Below, in pieces: positions 7,687-16,828 of a DNA stretch of 64,000 bases; positions within the stretch are counted from its first letter, which is position 1; each line of letters starts with the position of its first letter. The translations under genes and the position numbers were made by a program. The DNA is from CBDVBE01 sp964543525. GTDB taxonomy: Bacteria > Fibrobacterota > Chitinivibrionia > Chitinivibrionales > JANQEN01. The stretch lies in NCBI GenBank assembly GCA_964543525.1, contig CAZIYW010000004.1, positions 43,169-107,168 on the forward strand, given 5' to 3'. Under the pieces are notes generated by a model that worked only from the letters and a program-made list of their open reading frames with translations, was not told where the DNA came from and searched no databases.

Positions 7687-10600
7687 ATGGCTAAATATAT
7701 GCCGGAAAAACGCTTCTCTTTTATCTCCACTGCTACTTCATTGGATAAAGAAACCTTTGGTGTGGTGCAGTTTTCAGGGGTGGAGGGAATCTCAATTCCC
7801 TATGAATTTGATATTATGCTTGTATCGGACAATCCGGATATTGATTTAGATGATATCATGGCAGTACCGGCAAAATTCACGATTCACCGAAAAGAAGGGG
7901 ATGATGTTGATTTTCACGGTATACTCGATTCCTTTGAGCAGCTTCATAAATATAACGAATACATTTTTTATCGTGCCCATCTTGTGCCACGATTGTGGTG
8001 GCTCTCAATAACCCACCATAATCAGGTCTGTTTGAATAAAACTGTCCCGGAGATTGTAGAGCTTGCTCTTAAAGATAGTGGACTGTCAACACTGGACTTT
8101 GAATTTAAGATTCGGGGTACCTACAATCCCATAGATTATGTCTGTCAATATAATGAAAGCCATTTTAATTTCATTTCCCGGTGGCTTGAGCGTGAGGGCA
8201 TGTACTATTATTTCGATCAAAAAGGGGCAGTGGAAAAGATCATTTTTACCGACACGCATATTGCCCACACCGACCTGCCTGATGTCCATTATGCACCACC
8301 TTCCGGGCTTGTGGAGACTGAAAGTACTGAAATTATCCACTCCTTTATTTGCAGACAGCGACAATTACCGCAGAAAATTTATCTAAAAGATCATAATTAT
8401 GAACGGCCATCTTTAGGTATAAGCGGTTCAGCGGATGTGGATGAGCGGGGGAGAGGCACTGATTATATATACGGTGAATATTTTCCGAATCCGGAAGAGG
8501 GTAATCGCCTTGCAGGTATTCGTGCTGAAATACTAAACTGCAGAAAACGTGAATTTGTTGGTGAAAGCACGGTTCCTTTCCTTGAGCCCGGCTATACGTT
8601 CATGCTTCACCGCCATTATCGGGGAAGTTTTAACCAGCGGTATCTTGTGGAAAATGTTTCCCATGACGGCAACCAGGTGGGTTACCTTATCCCCGGTATT
8701 TTAGAGGGACTTCCCGGGCATAAACATTCAGTCTACTATCGCAATAATTTTACTGCAATACCGGCTGATATACAGTTTCGTCCCGAGCGTAAAGCGGTAA
8801 AGCCCCGCATTGCCGGCACACTGCACGCCGTAATCGACGCTGAGGGAAGTGGCAAGTATGCAGAGCTCGACGATCAGGGACGGTATAAAGTACGCCTGCC
8901 ATTTGATGAGAGTGATGAACATAGGGACGGCAAAGCATCTGCCTATCTTCGCATGATGCAGCCATATGCCAACCAGAGCGGTGGTATGCAGTTTCCATTA
9001 ACTAAAGGTACCGAAGTATTACTTACCTTTATCGACGGCGATCCTGACCGACCGGTTATTGCCGGGGCTGTGGCTAATCCCGAGACACCCAGCCCGGTGA
9101 CCGCCGCAAACCAGACTGAGTCGGTGATTCATACCGGTGGTAATAATAAGATCAGAATTGAGGATAAAGCCGGAAAAGAACGGATTATTATGGAAAGCCC
9201 GTCTGCAAATTCATATGTAAGAATTGGCGCTCCAAATGATCCGATACAACTTAACGGAGATAATCCAATGTATCTGAAGCAGGGTGATACATGGTCGGAT
9301 CCCGGAGCAACCTGTGGCCGTGCATTAGTTTCAGCAGGAACCGGTTCCGTTGATACGAGTACAGTTGGGACCTATACAATCACCTATACTGCCACGGATA
9401 CGGATGGTGTCGAACAGACTGCTCAACGGCAGGTCATTGTATATGATCCGCATATTCAGGATTTTGATCCTACTCCGAATGGCGTTCGAATTCGATCTGA
9501 CGGCAATCTCTGGATTGAGGCACGGCAGCGGTATGGGGAGTATCGTGTCGGGGTACCGACAGACACCCCTGAAGAGACCGATTCCTCAAAACCGACAAAA
9601 ATAAAAAACATGCTCAACAATTTTAAAAACAGATATAATCCGAGAGGGTTGCTGAGCAGGCATTTGAAGGACAACAGTCAGAATGCCCTTGCAGAAACAT
9701 TTTCCGATGCGTTTGACAAAGGACATGTCCGGGTATCCAGCCTTGACACCTTTATCACTCAGGAGGGTAACATCTATGATTTCGGCGGATACTGGAATTA
9801 TAACCTTGGTAACTGTTATATAGAGAATCATCAGAACCAGCAGGCGGCGCTGAATGCAAAAGAGGATATAAAGATACCGGCAACGGCGGCATCGGTCGTT
9901 GCACCGTCAATGCTTTCCGGCATGCTGGGTGGTGTTATTACCACGAGTATAGCGTCGCTAACTGTCGGCGCAATAGTAGGCGGTCCGGCGGGTGCCCTTA
10001 TGGGGATATTGGTTGGCGTTATCGGCGGTCTTGTTATCGGTGTAGTATCGGGTGCCTGGTACATGATTTATCCCGGTGAACCGGGACAGAAGGATCTTAG
10101 TGATACGGTTGCAGGACCGAATCACGGCACCATTAAAACATGGGCCCAGAAAGTAAAGAGCAGTTTTATAGATCCGCATGACGCGACAAAAGGGCAGGCT
10201 GCCAATTGTAAGGGAACTGAGTTTATGCATACCGATACGACCTGGGTTGAAAAGAAATTTGGGGACTCCTATGATTTCAGAAAGGGCAACTCAATTGATA
10301 TATACCATGGTAACAAAGAGGAACATAACCACGGGGATTCCTATTCATTTAAATACGGCGGACGAACAGAGGAGACCAGCTTCACCAGCAAAGGGGTAAA
10401 AAAATATTACCTGTCGTCCGGCGGTGGCATTAAAGAGGAATTTAACTACCATCCGATAAACGGGCAATTACTTAAGTATAACTACACAAATAAAAATGTC
10501 ATGTTTGATTATGAACTCGTACTGCCCGCTTCACCCAAGCTGAGTATTGCAACCACGTTTGCACCTATGGAAACCAATCTGAAGGTGAGTACTTCGATGC

Positions 10601-10908
10601 AGGTCAACCTTCAGGGCAGTCTTGGCCTGGCCATGGATGTAAAACTGGGTACCGGATTTAAAATAGAGGTCGAATATTGCCCTTCATGGAAACTGGAGTG
10701 GAACTGGGACCAAATGAAGTTTATTCTTAAAGGACCTAAGACACAATTTCAAAAAAATGCTGATATTAATGCTGATTTACAAAAGATATTACTCAGCCAG
10801 ATGAAGCTGGATATTCAATCAGGTGACATGAAGATACATGACGACAAGCTTGAGGTCGCGGTAAAAAAACTGAAAGTCGGCCAAGGATTCGAATTTACGG
10901 GAAATTGA
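7687..10908 (+). CDS. vgrG: VgrG/TssI T6SS spike protein with C-terminal extension
   Basis: 1073 residues. Residues 1-475 are a standard VgrG: gp27-like base (KRFSFIST start, then FNFISRWLEREGMYYYF) and gp5-like OB domain (about 375-465, with YAELDDQGRYKVRLPF and FPLTKGTEVLLTF...DPDRPV). Residues about 520-590 form a DUF5011-type Ig-like domain (QGDTWSDPGATC ... GTYTITYTATD ... VIVYD). Residues about 738-795 are a glycine-rich hydrophobic segment (GGVITTS, GGPAGAL, GVIGGLVIGVVSG), unusual for VgrG. The last 260 residues are beta-rich and unrecognised. The extension makes this a candidate specialised VgrG or a carrier for cargo. A GGGGGC-type ribosome site lies just upstream of the ATG. It heads the tip/cargo cluster, four bases before the DUF2169 gene. 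Confidence 0.95.
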   Translation: MAKYMPEKRFSFISTATSLDKETFGVVQFSGVEGISIPYEFDIMLVSDNPDIDLDDIMAVPAKFTIHRKEGDDVDFHGILDSFEQLHKYNEYIFYRAHLVPRLWWLSITHHNQVCLNKTVPEIVELALKDSGLSTLDFEFKIRGTYNPIDYVCQYNESHFNFISRWLEREGMYYYFDQKGAVEKIIFTDTHIAHTDLPDVHYAPPSGLVETESTEIIHSFICRQRQLPQKIYLKDHNYERPSLGISGSADVDERGRGTDYIYGEYFPNPEEGNRLAGIRAEILNCRKREFVGESTVPFLEPGYTFMLHRHYRGSFNQRYLVENVSHDGNQVGYLIPGILEGLPGHKHSVYYRNNFTAIPADIQFRPERKAVKPRIAGTLHAVIDAEGSGKYAELDDQGRYKVRLPFDESDEHRDGKASAYLRMMQPYANQSGGMQFPLTKGTEVLLTFIDGDPDRPVIAGAVANPETPSPVTAANQTESVIHTGGNNKIRIEDKAGKERIIMESPSANSYVRIGAPNDPIQLNGDNPMYLKQGDTWSDPGATCGRALVSAGTGSVDTSTVGTYTITYTATDTDGVEQTAQRQVIVYDPHIQDFDPTPNGVRIRSDGNLWIEARQRYGEYRVGVPTDTPEETDSSKPTKIKNMLNNFKNRYNPRGLLSRHLKDNSQNALAETFSDAFDKGHVRVSSLDTFITQEGNIYDFGGYWNYNLGNCYIENHQNQQAALNAKEDIKIPATAASVVAPSMLSGMLGGVITTSIASLTVGAIVGGPAGALMGILVGVIGGLVIGVVSGAWYMIYPGEPGQKDLSDTVAGPNHGTIKTWAQKVKSSFIDPHDATKGQAANCKGTEFMHTDTTWVEKKFGDSYDFRKGNSIDIYHGNKEEHNHGDSYSFKYGGRTEETSFTSKGVKKYYLSSGGGIKEEFNYHPINGQLLKYNYTNKNVMFDYELVLPASPKLSIATTFAPMETNLKVSTSMQVNLQGSLGLAMDVKLGTGFKIEVEYCPSWKLEWNWDQMKFILKGPKTQFQKNADINADLQKILLSQMKLDIQSGDMKIHDDKLEVAVKKLKVGQGFEFTGN

Positions 10909-10911
10909 TAT

Positions 10912-13770
10912 ATGAAAGTATTCAGACCGCTGCAGCTTGGCTATAACCATCGGGTACTTGAGCAGAACCGGAAGTTCTATTTTGTTATCTCAGCAACACT
11001 GGGTATACATCTGCAGACCGGAAAAGCAGACCTGGAATTTAATTATCTCCAGGATGCCTTTGCCTGCATGGGAAAAAAGCCATTACCTGATATGGGCATG
11101 CCGAAACCCAACAGCGAGTATCTCGTGTCCGGCAGCTTCTTCTCAGAAAACACCGAACCGGTTACCGGTGGAGAGGTTAGAGTGGTGTTTGGAGGACAGG
11201 AAAAGAAGCTTACTGTTTTCGGGCCGCGTCAATGGAAGCGGGGTGGTCCGTCTGCACCTGAACCAATCACCAGCATGCCACTTGACTATTTACATGCTTT
11301 TGGTGGTGAAAAGTTCAAGATGAATCCGGATGGCATGGGGTATAACGATAAAATGTTACCCTGTATTGAATATCCTGAAAAGCTGATAACCTCGACGGAG
11401 GATAAACCGGAGCCTGCCGGGTATGCACCACTCGACCCTTCCTTACCACAGCGAATGCAATTCCAGGGAACCTACGACAATTCATATATGAAAAATTATT
11501 TTCCCGGGTATCCGAAAGATTTTGATTGGCACTATTTCCTCTGTGCACCACAGGATCAGTGGATAGACGGATATTTTCGCGGGAATGAATCCTTTGAGAT
11601 TTACAATATGCATCCGAATATACCGGTTATAAAAGGGACGCTTCCTAATATGTATGCCCGGTGTTTTCTACAGCATACCATAGACAATGACACCCCACAG
11701 TTTGAGGAATTGCCGCTCAATCTCGACACGGTATGGTTTTTTCCGGAAAAACTGCTGGCACTCTGTATCTGGCGGGGTGCTAAAGAGGTTAGTGACGATG
11801 AAGCTGAGCAGATCAGTCATGTGCTCGTTGGGTATGAAAGCCGTTTACATGAAACCAGATCATGCCAGCACTATAAACAGGCTCTTGACAGAAGACTTAA
11901 CAGTGATGACAGCTTGCTCAATTATTTTAACACTGAAGACCTTATTCCTGTTGGTGACAAATGCGCAATGGAACTGTTGCAGGAAATGGCCCTGGAGGAC
12001 TCGGAAGAAAGCGCCTGGGCTGAAAATATGGATGCAAAACAGAAAAAGACTCAGGCATTGATGGATGAAAAACTGGATGACGTAAAGGCGCAGATAGAAA
12101 ACGCAAAGCCTGATGAGCCGCAGGAAGTATCGCCCGAAGCGAAGATTGATATTGAAAAAATATTCAGGGAACCGCCTGTCGTCGAGCCGGACCCCGATAT
12201 GACAGCGTTAAACGAAAAGCTTGAGTCGATTATTCCCGGGCTGACTTCGGGTGATCCAAATAATATATCTCTGAAAAACTTCTCGTTCGATAACATAGAC
12301 CAGGTGTTTTCTGTCATTGAAGAAACAACTGAAAAAAAGATGCAACAGGCTACGGAAAAAGTAGAAGAAATGAAACAAAAGGTTCAGGAGCAGATTGACC
12401 AGGCGCAGGATTGTATGGAACCTGCAACTGAGAAGCCCAATCCAGAGCTTCAGGAGGCATTCGATAAAATGAGCACTATTCCGAAAGAGCCGCCTACTGC
12501 TCCTTTACCGCGTATAAATACGGAAAAGCTATCTAATATTTTTTCTGAAGAGATAATGGGATCAATGCAGCACCTGCAGGGTATGCAGTCATCAGCCCCT
12601 GAAAATGAAGTGACCAGGAAGCTGCAGGACAAATTGAATAAGGTAATATCACAGCCGATACCGGATTTTAATGAAGGACTCCAGCAGGCAGAAGCTGAAT
12701 TTAAATCCGTCTATATGATGGGTGCACACTTTATGGATACCGGCAGCTCACCACATAAAGATTCGGAAGATGCGATCAGGGAACGTTTTTTCAATATAAT
12801 CAAAAAAGGTGAATCTGTTGCAGGAGGAGATTGGGCCTGTATTGATCTCAGCGGGCAGAACCTGGAGGGGATTGACCTGAGCGGAGCATTTCTTGAGCAG
12901 GTAAATTTTACCGGTGCGTGTTTGAAAAATGCCAATTTCAGCAAAGCGATAATGGCAAGGGCGAACCTGACGGATGCGGATTTTTCCGGGGTGAATCTAC
13001 AGGAAACCAACCTTGGTGCGGTTTGTGCCCATCGGACATGCTTTGCCCACTCAAACTTCAAGAAGGCAAAACTGTCAAAAGGTGATTTCACCGGAGCTGA
13101 TTTTACCGGATGTGTATTTGAAGAAGTGGAATCTTTAGATATCATTCTTAATAATGCACTATTCCCAGACGCGCAATTGCCGGGTATAAAATTTATCGAA
13201 TCTTCTCTAAAAGAAATATCTTTTGAAAATGCAATTCTTGAAAACGTTCTATTTTTCGATTGCGATCTTAAGCAGATAGATTTTTCCCATGCCACACTAA
13301 CCAGAAGCATTTGGGCAGATGTGCGCTGCGATACGGTTATATTTAATTACGCTGACCTTTCCGGTTCTAATTTCACCAGTATGGACCCGGATAAATCTAA
13401 AATGAGCGCTGTACAATTTGTCAAAGCAACGCTCAATAAATGCAATTTCCAGGGTATGGGTTTGGCGTCTGTTGACTTTTCAAAGGCAGTTATCGAAAAT
13501 GCCAATTTTAACAGTGCGGATCTGACAAAGGCAAATTTCACCCAGGCGCAGGCATGTAACTCGCAATTCAGAAAAGCTCGCTTAGCAGAAGCGATACTTG
13601 ATGGTATTAATTTGATGCAAGGATCATTGGCAAAGGCATATCTGGTACAGGCGTCATTTATCGGGGCAAATCTCTATGCAGTTGATTTTTTACGCTCTAC
13701 CATGCATAAGACCGATTTTCATGACTGTAATCTTGAGGCAACTTTGATAGAAGGATGGAAACCGAAATGA
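10912..13770 (+). CDS. DUF2169 T6SS adaptor fused to pentapeptide repeats
   Basis: 952 residues. Residues 1-320 match DUF2169 (FRPLQLGYNHRVLEQNRKF start, FGPRQWKRG, YLHAFGGEKFKMNPDGMGYN), a family of T6SS cargo adaptors usually encoded between vgrG and a PAAR-like gene. Residues about 365-630 are acidic, Gln/Glu/Lys-rich and likely helical or coiled. Residues about 640-950 are pentapeptide repeats of A(D/N)LxX type (LSGQNLEG, ANFSKA, ANLTDADFSG, ANFNSADLTKANF), which build a right-handed quadrilateral beta-helix. It probably helps load cargo on the spike; the repeat part may be scaffold or cargo. It overlaps the next gene. Confidence 0.85.
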   Translation: MKVFRPLQLGYNHRVLEQNRKFYFVISATLGIHLQTGKADLEFNYLQDAFACMGKKPLPDMGMPKPNSEYLVSGSFFSENTEPVTGGEVRVVFGGQEKKLTVFGPRQWKRGGPSAPEPITSMPLDYLHAFGGEKFKMNPDGMGYNDKMLPCIEYPEKLITSTEDKPEPAGYAPLDPSLPQRMQFQGTYDNSYMKNYFPGYPKDFDWHYFLCAPQDQWIDGYFRGNESFEIYNMHPNIPVIKGTLPNMYARCFLQHTIDNDTPQFEELPLNLDTVWFFPEKLLALCIWRGAKEVSDDEAEQISHVLVGYESRLHETRSCQHYKQALDRRLNSDDSLLNYFNTEDLIPVGDKCAMELLQEMALEDSEESAWAENMDAKQKKTQALMDEKLDDVKAQIENAKPDEPQEVSPEAKIDIEKIFREPPVVEPDPDMTALNEKLESIIPGLTSGDPNNISLKNFSFDNIDQVFSVIEETTEKKMQQATEKVEEMKQKVQEQIDQAQDCMEPATEKPNPELQEAFDKMSTIPKEPPTAPLPRINTEKLSNIFSEEIMGSMQHLQGMQSSAPENEVTRKLQDKLNKVISQPIPDFNEGLQQAEAEFKSVYMMGAHFMDTGSSPHKDSEDAIRERFFNIIKKGESVAGGDWACIDLSGQNLEGIDLSGAFLEQVNFTGACLKNANFSKAIMARANLTDADFSGVNLQETNLGAVCAHRTCFAHSNFKKAKLSKGDFTGADFTGCVFEEVESLDIILNNALFPDAQLPGIKFIESSLKEISFENAILENVLFFDCDLKQIDFSHATLTRSIWADVRCDTVIFNYADLSGSNFTSMDPDKSKMSAVQFVKATLNKCNFQGMGLASVDFSKAVIENANFNSADLTKANFTQAQACNSQFRKARLAEAILDGINLMQGSLAKAYLVQASFIGANLYAVDFLRSTMHKTDFHDCNLEATLIEGWKPK

Positions 13771-14819
13771 CCGGTGAAGAACTTTCGAAATCGGTAAAAT
13801 CAGGTGATATTATCTGCAATGAGGAATATACCGATCTCGATTGCGCGAATAGTGATATTTCCGGTGGTATTTTTAATGATGTTACCTTTATCAACTGTGA
13901 TTTCAGCGGGGCAAATCTGAAGGAGACAACCTTTAACACCTGTATATTCAAGAATGCGCGGTTTGACGGCGCGGATCTTACAAAGGCGCTGTTTTATTCA
14001 GGTGAGTGTGTCGCAGCATCTTTTAATACCGTAAAAATAGCGTTGACAAAATTTGTTGAGACTGATATGAAAGAGGCTGTTTTTTCTCATGCGAATCTCA
14101 ATACCGGCGTATTTTCCGAATCGAACCTGTCGAGAGTGCGATTTACCGCATCTACGTTTTTAAATACCGTTTTTTATGAGTGTGCAGTGCAAAGAGTTGC
14201 GTTTATTAAAAGCACTTTGGAAAAAGTAATTTTCTTTGAAAGCCAATTTGATGAAAATCTCTTTACCGATTCAACGATTCAATTATGCTTCTTTCACAAA
14301 GCTCTTCTGAGTAGAGTCGATTTCAGTAATATGGACCTGAGTCAATGTCAGTTTTCCGAATGCGATCTCAGCCAGTGCGATTTTACCGGGGCACAGCTTA
14401 AACAGGGAGGTTTTATGCAGGCCAACCTTGAGAAAGCACGTTTCGATAATGCCTCTCTGGCAATGGCGAATTTCTATGAAGCAAATTTAAACGGGGTCAG
14501 TATGCGGAATGCAGACCTGAAACAGGCGAGTATGCAGAAGGCAAAGCTGAGCGGCTCGAATCTTTCATCAGCAAACCTTGACACGGCACAACTTGCAGAA
14601 ATTGATGCGCAACAGTCTGATTTTTCAGGTTCAAATCTGGTTTATGCAGATCTGTCATACGCTATGCTCCAGGAAGCAAATTTTACAGATGCACAGTTGT
14701 TACAGGCAAATCTGCATGAGGTGCAAACGAAAAAAACAAAATGGAATGGCTCCACAAAACGACTTGCAAAAGGAACTGATAAAAAACGTTTGAAAGCAGA
14801 ACAATGGGGGAAAAAATGA
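13767..14819 (+). CDS. Pentapeptide-repeat protein of the T6SS tip cluster
   Basis: About 350 residues, almost entirely pentapeptide repeats (CDFSGANLKE, ADLTKALF, ANLNTG, CDFTGAQLKQ, ANLEKARFDNA, ANLSS-like units), expected to fold as a long right-handed beta-helix. The C-terminus is basic (KKTKWNGSTKRLAKG). An in-frame ATG at 13755 exists, but the ATG at 13767 overlaps the upstream stop as ATGA and has AAGGA 11 bases before it, so I chose it. The protein resembles the C-terminal half of its upstream neighbour, suggesting duplication. Known pentapeptide proteins include DNA mimics and T6SS cluster components; no enzymatic motif is visible. Confidence 0.85.
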   Translation: MTGEELSKSVKSGDIICNEEYTDLDCANSDISGGIFNDVTFINCDFSGANLKETTFNTCIFKNARFDGADLTKALFYSGECVAASFNTVKIALTKFVETDMKEAVFSHANLNTGVFSESNLSRVRFTASTFLNTVFYECAVQRVAFIKSTLEKVIFFESQFDENLFTDSTIQLCFFHKALLSRVDFSNMDLSQCQFSECDLSQCDFTGAQLKQGGFMQANLEKARFDNASLAMANFYEANLNGVSMRNADLKQASMQKAKLSGSNLSSANLDTAQLAEIDAQQSDFSGSNLVYADLSYAMLQEANFTDAQLLQANLHEVQTKKTKWNGSTKRLAKGTDKKRLKAEQWGKK

Positions 14820-15478
14820 TGTGTGAATCGACCGATACGGTTCCAGTGATGGAACCGGCTGTATCATTGGGACAAAACGCCAGGGTTGTATCTGTTTCCG
14901 ACAGAAGAGCAATCGTTGATATACGGGGTTGTATTGAAGATGCTCAGGTTGCTTTCAGCTGTCTGGTAAAACCCAAACCCGATGATCTGGTTCTGTGCAT
15001 AAAAGGAGAAACCGGGACCTATTATATACTCGGTATTATCGAACGCCCGGGAAAGCAGAATATGACCGTCTCTTTCCCTGCGGATGTGGTTTTACGAGCT
15101 GAAGGCGGGTCACTTGGTGTGTCTTCATGGAAATCAGTAACTCTTGTGTCTGGTGAAAAGCTTAATTGTTTTTCCGATCAGGTCGTTCATAAAAGCCGGG
15201 AGGCGGTGGTTAACTATGAGGAACTTACTGCAAAAGGAACAAACTTACAGGCATCATATAAAACCGTCAGTTTGATCAGCCGGTTAATCACGACAATAGC
15301 GGGACAGTGTATTCAGAGGATGAAAAATTTCATCCGCCAGACAAAGGGGAGCGACCAGGTTACAGCGGGACAGATGACACGTAACGCTAAAGGATTATTT
15401 TCTATAGATTCAAAGCATACTGTTCTGGTCAGCAAAAAAGATACTAAGATTGATGGTGAGCGGATTCATATGGGTTGA
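14816..15478 (+). CDS. DUF3540 domain protein of T6SS cluster
   Basis: About 220 residues resembling DUF3540 proteins, small proteins found between DUF2169/pentapeptide genes and PAAR-like genes in T6SS clusters. Visible features are an OB-like N-terminal part (ARVVSVSDRRAIVDIRG ... DLVLCIKGETGTYYILGII), a beta-repeat centre, and a C-terminal FSIDSKHTVLVSKKDTKIDGERIHMG strand as in the end of VgrG needle domains. The start at 14816 is preferred over 14804, because GGGGGAAAAA lies directly before it and it overlaps the previous stop as ATGA. Role inferred: spike or cargo assembly. Confidence 0.75.
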   Translation: MMCESTDTVPVMEPAVSLGQNARVVSVSDRRAIVDIRGCIEDAQVAFSCLVKPKPDDLVLCIKGETGTYYILGIIERPGKQNMTVSFPADVVLRAEGGSLGVSSWKSVTLVSGEKLNCFSDQVVHKSREAVVNYEELTAKGTNLQASYKTVSLISRLITTIAGQCIQRMKNFIRQTKGSDQVTAGQMTRNAKGLFSIDSKHTVLVSKKDTKIDGERIHMG

Positions 15479-15514
15479 TAAGATTCTATAACTGGTTCTT
15501 TAAAATTGATTGAA

Positions 15515-15631
15515 TTTGTCATTTAGAAGGAGCGGAGCGACTAAGAAATCATTAGCTTTTACTTGTTCCATCCGCCTAACAGAGTGGAGGCCAATTAAAG
15601 CAAGATTTCTCACTTTCTTCGAAATGACAAA
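15515..15631. repeat. Palindromic intergenic element, copy 1
   Basis: Terminal arms tttgtcattt (15515-15524) and aaatgacaaa (15622-15631) are exact reverse complements, and inner AAGAAATC / GATTTCTC segments also pair. The pattern (GTCATTT ... GAGCGGAGCGA ... AGAAATC ... GATTTCTC ... AAATGAC) resembles dispersed palindromic elements found in many FCB-group genomes. A decayed relative lies at 16135-16225 on the other side of the DUF4150 gene. Confidence 0.6.
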
Positions 15632-15686
15632 AGGCTAAGAGCATAATAAAAATGACAAAAATCCGTTTGTAGGTAAAGGAGTTATC

Positions 15687-16094
15687 ATGTTTGCAAATTG
15701 TTCATTAGGCGGTATGGATTTTGGCATGCCGGATGTCTGTTTGACCCCGGCGCCACCTTCGCCTGCTCCAATACCGGTTCCTTATCCAAATACCGCCCAA
15801 TTGCCCATGGCTCTGCCACCGACAGCCTCACTTAAGCATTTGATTTCCATGATGCCAGCGCATAATATTGGAACGACAATACCTATGAGCATGGGGGACA
15901 ATGCCGGAGTAGCCGGAGGTGTCGCTTCGGGTATGATGATGGGACCCGCACGTAATACCATGGGCAGTACAAAAGTGTTCACCGGAGGGATGCCCTCAAC
16001 GAAATGGTTGAGCCCCGCTTTACAAAATTCTACCAACTGTCCTGTCGGCATGTCCCTGGTACCCTCGCAGTTTAAAGTTATGGTAATGACATAA
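15687..16094 (+). CDS. PAAR-like DUF4150 protein (T6SS spike tip)
   Basis: 135 residues matching DUF4150, a PAAR-like tip family: C-L-T-P-A-P-P-S-P-A-P-I-P-V-P-Y-P-N near the N-terminus, central N-I-G-T-T-I-P-M-S-M-G-D-N-A-G-V-A-G-G-V-A-S-G segment, GARN-like MMGPARNTMGSTKVF, then GMPSTKWL and a final LVPSQFKVMVMT. It should cap the VgrG trimer and sharpen the spike; no toxin domain is attached. A GTAAAGGAG ribosome site precedes the ATG. It is separated from upstream genes by a 208-base gap carrying a palindromic element. A truncated paralogue of its C-terminus is at 16601-16762 on the other strand. Confidence 0.9.
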   Translation: MFANCSLGGMDFGMPDVCLTPAPPSPAPIPVPYPNTAQLPMALPPTASLKHLISMMPAHNIGTTIPMSMGDNAGVAGGVASGMMMGPARNTMGSTKVFTGGMPSTKWLSPALQNSTNCPVGMSLVPSQFKVMVMT

Positions 16095-16134
16095 ATTGTT
16101 TATGGTAACCTATAAAAAGTCGAAAAGAATCAAA

Positions 16135-16225
16135 TGTTATTTCGACCCCAGCTTTACGGAGGATAAAACTCGCTTTTTATCATTATTTATTAAGATTTCT
16201 CGTCGTTTCACTCCTCCAAATAACA
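16135..16225. repeat. Palindromic intergenic element, copy 2
   Basis: Arms tgttattt (16135-16142) and aaataaca (16218-16225) are exact reverse complements. The right half (AAGATTTCTC ... ATAACA) matches the right half of the element at 15515-15631, so the two look like diverged copies of one family bracketing the DUF4150 gene. Confidence 0.5.
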
Positions 16226-16280
16226 ATGCAGAGAACTTTTAGAGGTCACCTTATTATAAATGTTGAGTGAAAGGAATACC

Positions 16281-16568
16281 ATGTCGGAGCAGCAAAATAC
16301 TAAAAATAATGAACAGCAGGATATCAGAGTACACGTTTCACCGGAGCTGGATTATTCCTATCGTGACGTTGCGAATATCTTTGTCGGTACCGGAGATGTC
16401 ACCTTCGAGTTCGGTAACCACCACCGGTCCATGCCCGGTCATGTGACCATTGCAAATCGTATTGTCATGTCCGTTGCAAATGCCTACGATTTCCAGGTGA
16501 GACTGCAGAAGGCACTCGTCGATGCGCAGAAGCAGATTCAGCGGAGCCTTCAGGGAAATAAAGAATAA
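16281..16568 (+). CDS. DUF3467 domain small protein
   Basis: About 95 residues matching DUF3467: DIRVHVSPELDYSYRDVANIFVG, then DVTFEFG and a central helix rich in small residues, ending in a basic Q-rich helix. Function of the family is not established. An in-frame ATG at 16260 exists, but AAGGA at 16271-16275 sits five bases before the ATG at 16281, which is the better start. It closes the plus-strand T6SS cluster and is followed by a hairpin with a T-rich tail. Its presence in a T6SS cluster is worth noting, but I cannot assign a role. Confidence 0.75.
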   Translation: MSEQQNTKNNEQQDIRVHVSPELDYSYRDVANIFVGTGDVTFEFGNHHRSMPGHVTIANRIVMSVANAYDFQVRLQKALVDAQKQIQRSLQGNKE

Positions 16569-16581
16569 ATTTCTGTTGGAG

Positions 16582-16610
16582 AGTAGGGTAACGTTCCCTA
16601 CTATTTTATA
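16582..16610 (+). terminator. Putative intrinsic terminator after the T6SS tip cluster
   Basis: Exact 7-bp stem agtaggg (16582-16588) / ccctact (16596-16602) with a 7-base loop, followed by ATTTTATA. It lies 14 bases after the DUF3467 stop, as expected for an intrinsic terminator. The stem overlaps the end of the DUF4150 remnant on the other strand. Confidence 0.6.
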
Positions 16611-16762
16611 ATCATAAACTTAACCTGGCTCGGAACCAGAGTAGCGCCAGGCACATTCATACTCATGCCATTATGACCGGTCATACGGGTCATTTTTGTT
16701 GAAGGCATGCCCTCTAGAATCACACCGAATGAACCCGATGAAATGGGAAGAAAATAATTTAA
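16601..16762 (-). pseudogene. C-terminal remnant of a PAAR-like DUF4150 gene
   Basis: The minus strand encodes about 54 residues ending in a TAG at 16601-16603 with GMPSTKMTRMTGHNGM and a final LVPSQVKFMIIK. These align with the end of the intact DUF4150 protein (GMPSTKWL ... LVPSQFKVMVMT). Upstream the frame is closed by a TAG at 16763-16765, and there is no start codon or N-terminal half. This is the 3' end of a second PAAR-like gene left after a deletion, downstream of a vgrG remnant on the same strand. Confidence 0.8.
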
Positions 16763-16828
16763 CTATAACTCTCTGAAGAAAATCAGCTAAAAGAGACCTG
16801 TTTTCAAAACGGTGGCTTTATACTACTT

